This document shows positions 1-9,739 of a stretch of 64,000 nt of DNA, in pieces. The stretch is from Apostichopus japonicus (taxonomy: Eukaryota; Echinodermata; Holothuroidea; Aspidochirotida; Stichopodidae): NCBI RefSeq assembly GCF_037975245.1, contig NC_092571.1:10179917-10243916 (forward strand). The letters run 5' to 3'. The position numbers and the translations under genes are program-made. Below the pieces are notes generated by a model that did no database searches, had not been told where the DNA came from, and saw only the letters and a list, made by a program, of their open reading frames with translations. How positions within the stretch are numbered: position 1 is the first letter of the stretch; each line of letters starts with the position of its first letter.

Positions 1-890
1 GGGGGAAGCTTAGACGTCAAATGGTGCATTTTGAGGCATATTTACAATGAAAATTAGATCTATAGATTTAAACGCAAGGATTTGCTAATAAATACTTTGT
101 GTGAGGTATAGAAGGGCGTGGGAGAGTACACCCATCGTAGAGGTCCTATTCTTTCCGGGCAGAATGTAAAAAATCCCCGACTGGTGATCCGAAGTGGGGG
201 ATCCCCCTTGCCCACGTCACTGATACAGAGAACGACATTCACAAACTTATAAGCAGGCTCAAGCAAAATAGTAGATCGTTTGGGAAATATCAGAGTTGAA
301 GACGATGTCCTTTTACATTATAACGAGTCTGACAGCTCGTTCAAGCCTATAAATCGTATCCCAAAATCTCTAATGATACAGTAATGTAAAAGTATTTTAT
401 TTTTTATTTCGACAGTATAACACCACTCATTAGACAAATAGGTAGCCCTCCTCCCACACCCCCCTCCCCTATATACGCCTTCTTTTGCTTAGAATTAAGT
501 TGGATAACCAAATAGGAAGGAAATAGTGTTTCCATTAGCTTTGCTTTCGATATTGCACACTCCCTATCATAATGGATGATCCCGTACAATGGGTTCTGTC
601 AAGTATGAACTATGAAAGTATCATCCTCTCTGTAGTTTATTATACTTACCAGGGTGTGTTCATCAGTGTACAATTGTTCCTTTGTGTCAAACATACCTGC
701 AGTACTTGTTTCTGTATCGTCTATCGATTTAGTAGACATGAGTTTCCTGCTATCAGTGGAGGAGGTTATTGTGGAGTATAACTGGTCATCAGAATCAGAT
801 GGAGTTGTTATAGACTGTGACTTCATAACCATCGTGGATGCCGCTTGATCTTTGATGAAAGGTGAAACAGCTATGATTAAATATGTGTGT
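1..890. repeat. Direct duplication block, copy 1
   Basis: This block is repeated, in the same orientation, at about 1441-2320. Both copies start with a G-run followed by AGCTTAGACGTCAAATGGTG and run in parallel through the exon-like frame at their right-hand side. Differences are scattered substitutions and small indels. Short pieces of the same TGGTGCA-TCTGAGG sequence also occur near 1088 and 1330 and inside the inverted-repeat elements at 6.7 and 18.8 kb, so the block edge coincides with transposon-derived sequence. Exact ends are approximate. Confidence 0.8.
650..849 (-). CDS. Putative receptor-tail exon, copy 1 (gene incomplete)
   Basis: A minus-strand frame open across this segment reads KDQAASTMVMKSQSITTPSD and continues with DDQLYSTI and KEQLYTDEHTL. 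It is preceded by a pyrimidine-rich stretch ending CAAAG and followed by a good donor (CTG|GTAAGTAT). The segment is exactly 200 nt, the same as its copy at 2074-2273, and the reading frame is kept in both, which argues for coding selection. The composition (Ser/Thr/Asp-rich, two Tyr motifs, no Cys) resembles the cytoplasmic tail of a membrane receptor, but no family is recognised. If the donor is not used, the frame runs on to a stop at 599-601. An inner donor (GCAG|GTATGT) is a possible alternative end. Confidence 0.4.
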
Positions 891-1440
891 GAGGGGGGTA
901 TTAGCAATTACCCCCGACTCATTAAGGTATTGGACTGAACTTTTGTGGAATGAAAGATTTTATAAAGGAGGGGACTGCACTTGGGTCATTGTAGTGGACC
1001 CCTATGTCCCTATGTCAAATCAATGATTGCGGGGGCCAACCGCGAAAAAAAAAAAAAAAAAAAAAAATCAAGTTTTGAATGTCACGTGGTGCATTCTGAG
1101 GCATAGATATTCAAGTAACTCTAAACTCAAGATCGTGCTCATATTATAAAACAAAAAACACTCCCAAATTCCACGACTGATATTAGGTAGTGACATGAAT
1201 CTTTATGGGAAGGCTAGATGTGAACGGAGTAGTTCATAATGGAGTGGGTGTTGCCGTGGTGTCGTTGAAACCAGCTCTTATGTGCAGGGGTCTAGGGTCC
1301 TCTCCGGGAAATAAACAAGATACAAGTCAAATGGTGCAATCTGAGGTTTCAGATTTTGACTGTAATTTAGGTTTTTATAAGTTACTCTATAATGAAGGTA
1401 AATAATGATGAATTCAAAATTGAGGGAGTGGGTGGGGGGG

Positions 1441-2320
1441 GGGGGGAGCTTAGACGTCAAATGGTGCAATCTGAGGCATATTGACAAATGACAATTAGAT
1501 CTATAGAGTTAAACGCAAGGGTTTGCTCGTAAATACTTTGTGTGAGGTTGAAAAAGGTGGTGGGACAGTACACCCATAGTAGAGGTCTTATTCTTTCCGG
1601 ACAGAATGCAAAAAAAATCCCAACTGATGATCCGAGGTGAGGGAACCCCCCCCCCCCCTTGCCCACGCCACCGATACAGAGATCGACATTCACAAACATC
1701 TAAGCAGGCTCAAGCAAAATAGTAGATCGTTTGGGAAATATCAGAGTTGAAGTTGATGTCCTTTAATATTGTGACGAGTCTGACAGCTCGTTCAAGCCTA
1801 TAAAATGGTAACACAAAACCTGTAATTATACAGTAATGTGTGAGTATTTTATTTTATTTTTTATTTCGACAGTATAAACCACATATTAGACAAACAGGTA
1901 TAGCCCGCCCCCCCCCCCCCCCAACTGTATTCGGCTTCTTTTACCTAGAATTAAGTTTGGATAACCAAAGAGGAGATAGTGCACACTCCCTATCATAATG
2001 GATGATCCCCTACAATGGGTTCTGTCAAGTAGGAACTATGAAAGTATCAACCTCTCTGTAGTGTATTACTTACCGGGGTGTGTTCATCAGTGTAACATTG
2101 CTCTTTTGTGTCAAACTTACCTGCAGTACTTGTTTCTGTATCGTCTATCGATTTAGTAGACATGAGTTTCAGGCTATCAGTGGAGGAGGTTATTGTGGAG
2201 TATAACTGGTCATCAGAATCAGATGGAGTCGTGATAGACTGTGACTTCATAACCATCGTGGATGCCGCTTGATCTTTGATGAAAGGTAAAACAGCTATGA
2301 TTAAAAGATCATTAACTAGC
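1441..2320. repeat. Direct duplication block, copy 2
   Basis: Second copy of the block at 1-890, same orientation. The best preserved part is the exon-like segment at 2074-2273. The intervening 890-1440 holds a fragment similar to 29305-29420 (both contain an ATTAAGGTA...CTGAACTTTTGT core), an A-run at 1048-1067 and another TGGTGCA-type repeat piece. Confidence 0.8.
2074..2273 (-). CDS. Putative receptor-tail exon, copy 2 (gene incomplete)
   Basis: Same 200-nt length, acceptor context and donor (CCG|GTAAGTAA) as the segment at 650-849. Only a few residues differ: SLKL for SRKL, AGKF for AGMF, EQCYTDE for EQLYTDE, and HTPV for HTLV. The Tyr in EQ(L/C)YTDE and the YSTI motif are conserved. Two nearly identical exons in tandem could be alternative or mutually exclusive tail exons of one minus-strand gene, or the remains of a tandem gene duplication. 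No family is recognised. Confidence 0.4.
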
Positions 2321-2554
2321 ATTAAACAAAGCTATCATATCACTATGAACATGACGTATTCGTCAAGTCATCGTTAATAATATACTGTTTCATACTTACC
2401 TGGCGAGTTTATCATGTCATCATTCAATGTATGTTGATTCATACTTACATGTTGTGTTCATCATGTTATTATTATCTCAACTCCATGGACTGCCCTCTTG
2501 TTTCGTTTGTGCAGAGGGTAAAAAAAATCTCTATTTTTCAGGAAGATTTATGTT

Positions 2555-2712
2555 TTATAGAAATGTAATAGTTTTAAAAGCCGGTGCAAATGTGTAAGTT
2601 AAAAAGCCACTTGTTTCATCTTTCAACAAAGATTCAGCAACGACTATCAATTCACCCACGGCATTTGTATCAATGCCACCAGATTCGTCACATTCGACAA
2701 TACTGTCCTCGT
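2555..2712 (-). CDS. Putative acidic terminal exon
   Basis: After an acceptor-like GCTGTAAG the minus strand is open for about 52 codons to a TAA at 2555-2557, starting DEDSIVECDESGG and continuing through AVGELIVVAESLLKDET. It would be entered in phase 1. The acidic, low-Cys composition resembles the tail-like exons at 650-849 and 2074-2273, so it may be an alternative last exon of the same gene. There is no start codon, no recognised domain, and the acceptor is mediocre. Confidence 0.2.
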
Positions 2713-3089
2713 CTTACAGCCAAGAGGCCCTGTTTCCCACCATGATGGGTAATGCATTGAAAAAAGATACTAGGTAAATATGACGGACATGCAATAAAGA
2801 ATTTTATGAAAAACGTGTTAGTTAAGTATCAATCAAAATACCATAAATGGTGACATCACAACGCGTCAGGTCAGTACGAGCCAACATAGCATAAAATGAT
2901 GACATGATAAACACAACAAGTAAGTATAAATCGACAGATAATAAAAGATGGCATACAGGCCAGGTGAGTATAGGAATCAGTACATAAGAAATAATATCAT
3001 GTCCAACGTGTCATGTAAGTATGTATCAACAAACCATAATAAAAACATGAGAGCAATCCACGGAGTTGCAGATCTAATCTCCTCCGCAC

Positions 3090-3690
3090 AATTTAGGCGA
3101 ATTTGACCTCTGACCTACATTGACCTTTGACCTCGGTCCTTAACAACCACATTTATGCTATTTTGAAACTGTCCCATCGTTTTCTTCATCGTTTTCTACA
3201 TGTTGACAAGCAGCAAGCGGCAAAAAACAAATTTTTAGGTTTCTTGATCTTTTACCTCTGACCTACAATTGACCTATGACGTCATAAATCATGCAGACAA
3301 GAGCTTTTACGCTCAGCAACCAACCGACCTTGTGTGAACTTGATCGGACTTACATTGTAGGAGGACTTTGCGACACATATTTTCGCACATTAGGCCAATT
3401 TGACCTTTAACCTCAATGGACCTTTGACCCGACACTAACCACCCAAATCTGTCATATTTAAAATTCGAATTATCATTCTCTATAAATCGTGAGGTTTAAT
3501 GCCTTTTTTTCGACAAGCAGGCTAAAAACCAATTTTTAGGTTTCTTGACCTATTCTTGACCTATCACGCAGGCCCGAGTTTTCATAGTCAGGCACCTACC
3601 TACCCACCAAGTTTGGATATCTAGGGGTTGTTCGCGACACACTTTTTTGTTCATACACACACGCACGCACACAACTTTAAGCCGCTTTTT
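3090..3690. repeat. TGACCT-rich dispersed repeat
   Basis: Three related stretches (about 3104-3260, 3395-3430 and 3545-3600) contain many TGACCT hexamers, several as pairs separated by one base (TGACCTTTGACCTC). They share phrases such as AATTTTTAGGTTTCTTGA. A CACACACGCACGCAC tract closes the block near 3655-3672. The same TGACCT/AGGTCA words recur near 5097-5120, 26450-26490 and 41650-41670, which points to a dispersed repeat family rather than one regulatory site. Confidence 0.6.
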
Positions 3691-4805
3691 CCTTCTATAT
3701 TTTCTGTTTTTCGTATGTTCTCGTTTTTTTGATGATTGAATGACTTGAATGCAACTCAAATTTCGAAGAATGATGACAAGGTAAACGTTTTTGCCATTTG
3801 ACTTCCGCATGTGTAAAGCCGTTGAAATGTTTGAAGTCTTATTAGTAGCAACAGGAGGAAGAGTGTCAGGGACAGTTGTATTATTGTGTCCTTTTATTAC
3901 GCAATTACACAGTAAATCACATATCTTAAATTTCAAAGAAGTTGATTTTTTTGAGATAATGTAGCCTAAAAGACGAAATTTTGCGGAATCAATTGAAATT
4001 CGATACCGAAAGGTCATAAGTGAAAAGTTTTGACATACAAAAATCAAAATGTTCGAGAAAACAGTCGTGAAAATGTTGAGATGATTTTAAGTGAAAATTT
4101 CCATACAACAAATTTGTAATTTCTGGGAAATAATCAAAATAAGAGATAAAAGTAGTCGATATTCTCAGATAACAGACAAAATATCCTAAACTATTTAATG
4201 GTTCTTCGTTTTCTTCCCCTTCCTCTTTCCTCCCCCTTCCTCCTCTTCATCTCTTTTCGATCGCTTTCACGCAACTGAATATAGAGTAGAGAGTCATTAA
4301 GTAAGTAATAATTGACCTTCATTTGACCAAACGCAACAAGCTGCTTTAAGCAAACTCTTAAAACTGGAGCAATTGTACCTCGGGGACCACCGGTGTAACA
4401 GTGTATTTGTTCCCAGTAGTAAGTCTCCGGTCGGACAATATTCGCTAAGGCACTAATACCCGACCGGACCACAGATTCTTCGAAGTTTTGTCCGTAATAA
4501 TAACACAGGATTACCGTACACTGTTCGGTAATCCCAGGATTATTCTTTGACTTTTGTGGTTGGACCAGACGGTTTGCCAAATTTATCAAGTATTCCGGAC
4601 TGACAAATATTCCAAGGAGTGAGGGAAGCTAAATAACTGTGACGTGGGAAATAAAGTTTGATATACCGTGTCAAGACATATTTTCGTGATAAAATAATGT
4701 CCGATCGGAGTTTGTCTGCGGGGGGGGGGGGTGGAGGAGGGGGACGACAAACTATTTCCCCATAACTGCTCATCGTGTGCGTTGTATTACCGTGTGCCTT
4801 CAAAT
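3691..4805. other. Unassigned interval with open minus-strand frames
   Basis: Minus-strand frames of 132-165 codons are open here. One part (about 3775-3890) reads VPDTLPPVATNKTSNIST followed by KNVYLVIILR, which could be an extracellular stalk running into a membrane segment after an acceptor near 3891. Another (about 4300-4590) has a TYYWEQIHCYTGG patch. They could be exons of the same minus-strand gene as the tail exons to the left, but none is supported by a full exon chain. A pyrimidine tract at 4204-4250 and a G-run near 4720 are simple sequence. Confidence 0.2.
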
Positions 4806-5633
4806 TATGTTAAACGTTTAACATATTTTTAATTCTCACCTGCATTGCGTTGTATGTTGGAGCAGCGGAACAGTTTCACCTTTCGTAACGATGATCCACC
4901 ATCTGATGAAACTGCAAATAAAATAAAAACAGCCTTTTTATACATAACTTCTTACTGAATTTTTCGGATCTTACTGAATACGATAATTTTTTTTTTTTAA
5001 TAATATGTCGTGGTGATCAAATTACTAGCAATCGACAGACTAACGGCCCAACGTCACATATGTTAATTCCACAGATCTCCATATGGTAAATGAAGTCAAA
5101 GGTCACGGAATCAAAGGTCAAATGTATAACTATTGTTTACTTTTGTGGCAACAATCCTTCCTTAGTTAGCCTGGTTAAATATTCAAACTTGGGAACAGAT
5201 AGGCATATGATGGGAACTTGTGTCTGCCATATTGCAAAAGTAAAGGTCAAAGATCAAATTAAGCACAAGAAAGTGCCTTGCTGTAACTCAAAGGGACATA
5301 TAATTCACTTGCAGCCTTCACAGATGTAATAGGAATGTTAAAGACAACTGTTGTTAAAATATGAAGGTGCCATAGCATCTGAGGTCAAAGACCAAACGAA
5401 TAAATTAAAGTGCTGACATTTTTTAAATTAGTTTAAAGGTGCCCGTGATTGGGACTTATATCTTGAAGATCTTCAGAATGAGAGGTTAGAGGTCAATGGT
5501 TGACTGAAGCTAAAATTGACTTTTGTTATGAATACAAGGACAACTGTTAAATAGACGTGCAACCAGTACAAGTTAAGTGTTATAAAAGATATATATATAT
5601 ATGAATTTTATTTATCAGTACAACTGATCATGT
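4806..5633. other. Intergenic, no gene seen
   Basis: AT-rich sequence with AAAGGTCA words (5097-5120, 5241-5260, 5391), a T-run near 4988-4999 and a short (TA)n near 5588-5601. No supported gene. Confidence 0.5.
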
Positions 5634-5860
5634 TTGCTGGATGAAGAAGATTGCCCATCATATCATTACAGGTTTACAAACGCAGTAGACATAAATAAAG
5701 ATTGCCATTTGTATCATTACAGTTTTACAAACTCAGAAGACATATATGAAGGTTGCTATTCGTATCATTGCGGGTTTACAATCACAGTAGACATATATGA
5801 AGATTGCCCATCGTAACATTACAGGTTTACAAACGCAGTAGACATATATGAAGAGTAAAA
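5634..5860 (+). repeat. 51-bp tandem repeat, four copies, partly open
   Basis: Units begin at about 5649, 5700, 5751 and 5802, a strict 51-bp (17-codon) period. On the plus strand the first three copies are in frame, each with a D/G-C...YHY/YHC..FT..DI pattern; the fourth has a TAA in the same frame. The constant period and frame give a 60-codon open frame, but the stop in copy 4 and the lack of context favour a non-coding minisatellite. Confidence 0.7.
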
Positions 5861-6746
5861 GGCCCATACGTACCGGTATATCTCGCGAATAGCAAACACA
5901 GTATCAGAGAATATGTCTTTGTCAGTCTTGCCATAGTGTCAACGGTACGGAACATTAGGCACGATATCCCCTTCTGTATATGAAACTATCTTTACTCGAT
6001 GAACTTACAACGTACACTGTCTGAATATCGGTACCTCTTTTCGTCTCAGAAGGATGAAATTAATTTCTTGGTCACCATCAGTTTTTCTGTGTTCTTTGTA
6101 TTTTTTTCTCCGAACTAAAAGTTCTGTGAAATTAAATCGACCTTAAGTAGTAACCTTTAATGTTTATTGATCCTAGCCGTTGTCAAGTTCCCTGCCATTA
6201 TATGGTATTGTTTCCACTAACCTTGACTAGCTATCTTCTCCTACGTAGCAATATCGAATGGCTGCACGACATGAATACTTTGCTTTTGTTTATTATTATG
6301 ATTATTTTATATTATTTTTTATTAGTTTTGACCATCCCTTCCAAGTTTCGGGGAAGTCAATCAATAGCCTCGAGTGTATAGGTTAGGTCATAAAGATGTC
6401 AACCAATTAAGTTTACGATTCAATCAGAAGAAATTGACTGTCAGAATAAGTTGACATCAAATAAATTGCATATATATCAGTATCACGTATCTTTTGGACG
6501 AGCGTAATTAAAAAAGCAATTATTATCATCACTTTCGTCATCATTACGTCATCGGCATCGACAACATTGACATTTTGCAGTAAGCACCATTGCTCAATTC
6601 AAATCTTGGTCTTATTAAACTTATCCTGGATTTTGATAACTTTCGTTTTAAAGAATATAAGTCCATGTTATTTAAATGAGAAAGGTAACAGATAACATTT
6701 CATATCAGTGACATTGCAGTTAGAGGAAGTAACATTGTTCAAAATA
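5861..6746. other. Intergenic, no gene seen
   Basis: AT-rich sequence without a supported exon. Open frames are short and have no recognisable domain. Confidence 0.5.
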
Positions 6747-7107
6747 CAAGGGCGTAGGAACCGGGGGGCTGGGGGCGCCAGCCCCCCCAGTGAAAAATAT
6801 GGTGGGCGGAAGTATCATTCCGCCCCCCCCCCCCCGCTTCGCAAGTCAGAAAACCCCTTTTTCATTTCTGAATGAGAAGAAAATCTAATTTGGAGCACCA
6901 AAATGCATCTAAGGCCAGATGAAAATGCAAAATTATTTACAAAATGGAGTGGGTGTTGAAGTGTGCTATATTGCACCAAATTGCATCTGAGGTCACCTGG
7001 AAATGAAAAAAAAAATCCAAAGGGGAGAGGGACAACCCCTCCCCCAGGCCGGCCATCAGTCTTCAGCCCCCCCCCCCCACACTCAAAAGTACCTTCCTAC
7101 GCTACTG
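6747..7107. mobile_element. GGCGTAGG inverted-repeat transposon (MITE), copy 1
   Basis: The element begins GGCGTAGGAACC and ends TTCCTACGCTACTG, so its tips form a terminal inverted repeat of at least 9 bp (GCGTAGGAA/TTCCTACGC). TCAAAATA lies immediately outside on both sides (6739-6746 and 7108-7115), a target-site duplication. No protein frame is present, so it is non-autonomous. The interior has C-runs and two variants of a GCACCAAAnTGCATCT(A/G)AGG phrase. It matches the element at 18839-19216 along its length. Confidence 0.8.
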
Positions 7108-7115
7108 TCAAAATA

Positions 7116-8341
7116 TAAGCCATTTCATCAAGTTAATTATTGAACGCCGATGTTGTCAATAAGGCCTAATGTACAAACTGGTATCAATATTACAATTGCA
7201 ACCACTAAAGACTACATTAGGATCCATTATTAAGATTATTTAAGAAGAACTCTGTATCGATTTTTATCTCAGAAGCACAAACTTTTATCGATTATAGCAT
7301 TTCCTTAAGTGGACCTATACTTTTGCAAATAAAGGGAACAAAACGAAAAATTAAAACCATCTAACACGAATCATTTAAGACATGTATCCGTTATGTGGGA
7401 TGTATATCTTTGTTTAAGGCTATCAATACAAATTGATTTCTTAAGTGCTTAACCTCAACCATTAACTTGGTTTCTTGAAGAAATTGTTAAAGAGTAATTG
7501 CTGTCGGATTAGATTTCCTGGAAAAAAGTGGTTTGAATAGAAAATCGTGCGTGCATACGCCCTCTCTACCGTCCACACATACATATACCTTCTACCGACC
7601 TACCCCATCCCCGATGAGTAGCAAACTATCAAGGTCATAATATTCCAATCCGTTGTAAATTGTATAAATTATGAATTTTGTTTATATATTTCTTGTAAAT
7701 GATAAATAATATATCACCGAAGAGCATCGAAGTTAAAGTACAATGTTAAGAGAACGGAATCATCGAACCAGTCAGCTTAGGAATAAAATTAAGAGCTTTG
7801 CTGCATTTGTCAACTAACCTATCTATATTGACATCAAATGTGTTCAGTAATATCAAATACATCATCTCCGTATACATATATAAATACTGTATATCTGCAT
7901 ACATAGGGGTATAAACCTGTTGAATCTGTATTTACTATGTCTTCTTTCATTTCGACGGGAAATGACACTTCACCCAGAAGACTGCAGTAGTTTTTGTCCG
8001 TAGCAAACACTTTATCAGTGAGAATATAATCACCGTCGACAAATGATTAGAAACTGAAAGTATATGTGAATATGGTTAGTAATTTCACTATTAGTAGCTA
8101 TAGGAGTAGCTATTAAAATATGATTTTTTTTGATAAGATGTAATTATGTTTCATTTACAAGACGATCAATTATATAGGTGGGTGTTCCTATCAAAGATAG
8201 CCGTGTCCGTCAACAGCCTGAACAAGTCTTCCATGCATGTAGTCAGGCTGTTGTTTCAACAGGTAGTATACGTTAGCAGTCAATTCGCTTCACTGCACCA
8301 GTCTAACACGCAGAAAACAACAGGTAGGCCTATACAGGTAA
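7116..8341. other. Intergenic / 5' flank of receptor A
   Basis: No gene seen. A TATA-like stretch (CATATATAAATACTG) lies near 7873-7890, about 460 bp ahead of receptor A, and could serve as its promoter or mark an upstream non-coding exon; the sequence alone does not decide. Confidence 0.3.
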
Positions 8342-9739
8342 ATGCAGCCAGTGGTCAAAGGAATGGCTTTGCGAGGTATAACGTATGTCCTGATTGCCAG
8401 ACTTCTCGTGGTGGGAACTGTTTGCACAAACGTCGATTTTTATGTCCAAAATGGAAGCTACAGTTTAAGAGAGGGCATGGATGTTACACTTGTGTGTTCT
8501 GTATCTAACTCATCATTACCAAGTGATATTGCTTCTTACCAAATCCTTCAAAATAATATCGTAGTCTTATCAAATGGTTATTTAAGGGAGCCACGTCAGT
8601 ACAGATTTCAGAGTATGGGAAGTAGCTCACAATTGAACTACGAACTGACATTGTTATCAACCCCACGATATTTCAACGGCGACTCATTTACATGTGAAGT
8701 GATGATACTAAAAGAGTTGTCTCTTCTAAGCTTCTCAAGGACCTTGCGGTTATCCGTCTATTACGATCCTTCTCCGTCGTATCCAATATGCAATGACTTT
8801 CAAACAACTTCATTTTTTGCAGGAGATAATGTATCGTTTACATGTTCAAGTGAGTATGGAAACCCACCGGTGAGCATGAACGTCTCAACTAATATGGAAT
8901 ATCAAGCAGGGATCTGGTTAGAAGCCAATGATTTATCAAATTCTTCTTTTCTGATTCAAACTTTGTCCCTGACAGTTAACACTTCCTTGGAAGGGATGGA
9001 ATTTCGATGTGATACTTGGTCTTCCAGTGGTTACCGCAGTTCGTGTTTCTCAGGGAGGTTATATGTAAGGGACAACTTCAATGTGTCTGTCTTAACTAGA
9101 GTGGTGACCTCTCGATTTACATCTCTCGTGTGTAATTCTAATGTTCCACTAGCGTCGCTCGAATGGAACATATCTCAGATTTACCAAAAACCAGGTATCA
9201 CAGTTTCTATGGATACTAGAAATGGCTCTAGCATACTTCTTGACATACAAATAGAAGAAGCACATTTAAACACAGAAATCTCCGTGTGGTGTTTGGCGTC
9301 AGTAGTTTGCAATAACGGGACAGTGCTTAGGGCTTCTTATGGGTATCCCATCAGCGTGAGTGTGGGAATCGATTCAACCCCAGGCACCTCAACACATGTG
9401 TCAAATGAACATTCCACTGGAGTTGAAACACATGACAAACGAAGCCATTTTATGACCTCAAAACATCTTGAAATGCAACAAAGCAAAGGATTGCACAAAG
9501 GTATACCTGTGCATATTATTCTTCTAATTATAATCAACATTATCTTGTTGTCTACGTTTGTGTTATTAGCTGTAGCTTGTATCACAGTACGTTATGTTAG
9601 ACCAAGATCATCTTGTATGCAGTCCACTCTAAATGAAGTTGGTTATTCAACACGTATTGTGAAAAGCGATCAACCGTGGATAGGCTGCAGTAAGGATCAT
9701 GATAACTTCGAAGATGTTACTTATGAAGCAATGCACTGA
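8342..9739 (+). CDS. Receptor A: intronless Ig-superfamily type I membrane protein with YxxM tail
   Basis: A single open frame of 465 codons encodes a complete surface receptor. A hydrophobic signal peptide follows the second Met (MALRGITYVLIARLLVVG), so translation may start at 8363 rather than 8342. Three Ig-like domains follow, recognisable by their Cys pairs: VTLVC...DSFTC (about residues 30-140), VSFTC...MEFRC (150-245) and TSLVC...SVWC (250-342). There are many NxS/T glycosylation sites and a Ser/Thr/His-rich stalk. A single membrane span covers about 388-416, followed by the basic stop-transfer RYVRPR and a 49-residue tail. The tail ends EDVTYEAMH: Tyr461 sits in a YxxM motif, the p85/PI3-kinase SH2 consensus, and VxYxxM also resembles an ITIM. 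The ligand is unknown. The Ig fold and topology are clear; the signalling role is inferred from the motif. Confidence 0.85.
   Translation: MQPVVKGMALRGITYVLIARLLVVGTVCTNVDFYVQNGSYSLREGMDVTLVCSVSNSSLPSDIASYQILQNNIVVLSNGYLREPRQYRFQSMGSSSQLNYELTLLSTPRYFNGDSFTCEVMILKELSLLSFSRTLRLSVYYDPSPSYPICNDFQTTSFFAGDNVSFTCSSEYGNPPVSMNVSTNMEYQAGIWLEANDLSNSSFLIQTLSLTVNTSLEGMEFRCDTWSSSGYRSSCFSGRLYVRDNFNVSVLTRVVTSRFTSLVCNSNVPLASLEWNISQIYQKPGITVSMDTRNGSSILLDIQIEEAHLNTEISVWCLASVVCNNGTVLRASYGYPISVSVGIDSTPGTSTHVSNEHSTGVETHDKRSHFMTSKHLEMQQSKGLHKGIPVHIILLIIINIILLSTFVLLAVACITVRYVRPRSSCMQSTLNEVGYSTRIVKSDQPWIGCSKDHDNFEDVTYEAMH

Noticed and set aside
8146-8508. 120-codon plus-strand frame overlapping the start of receptor A
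   Set aside because: Its last third overlaps receptor A in another frame; the upstream part is better explained as 5' UTR.
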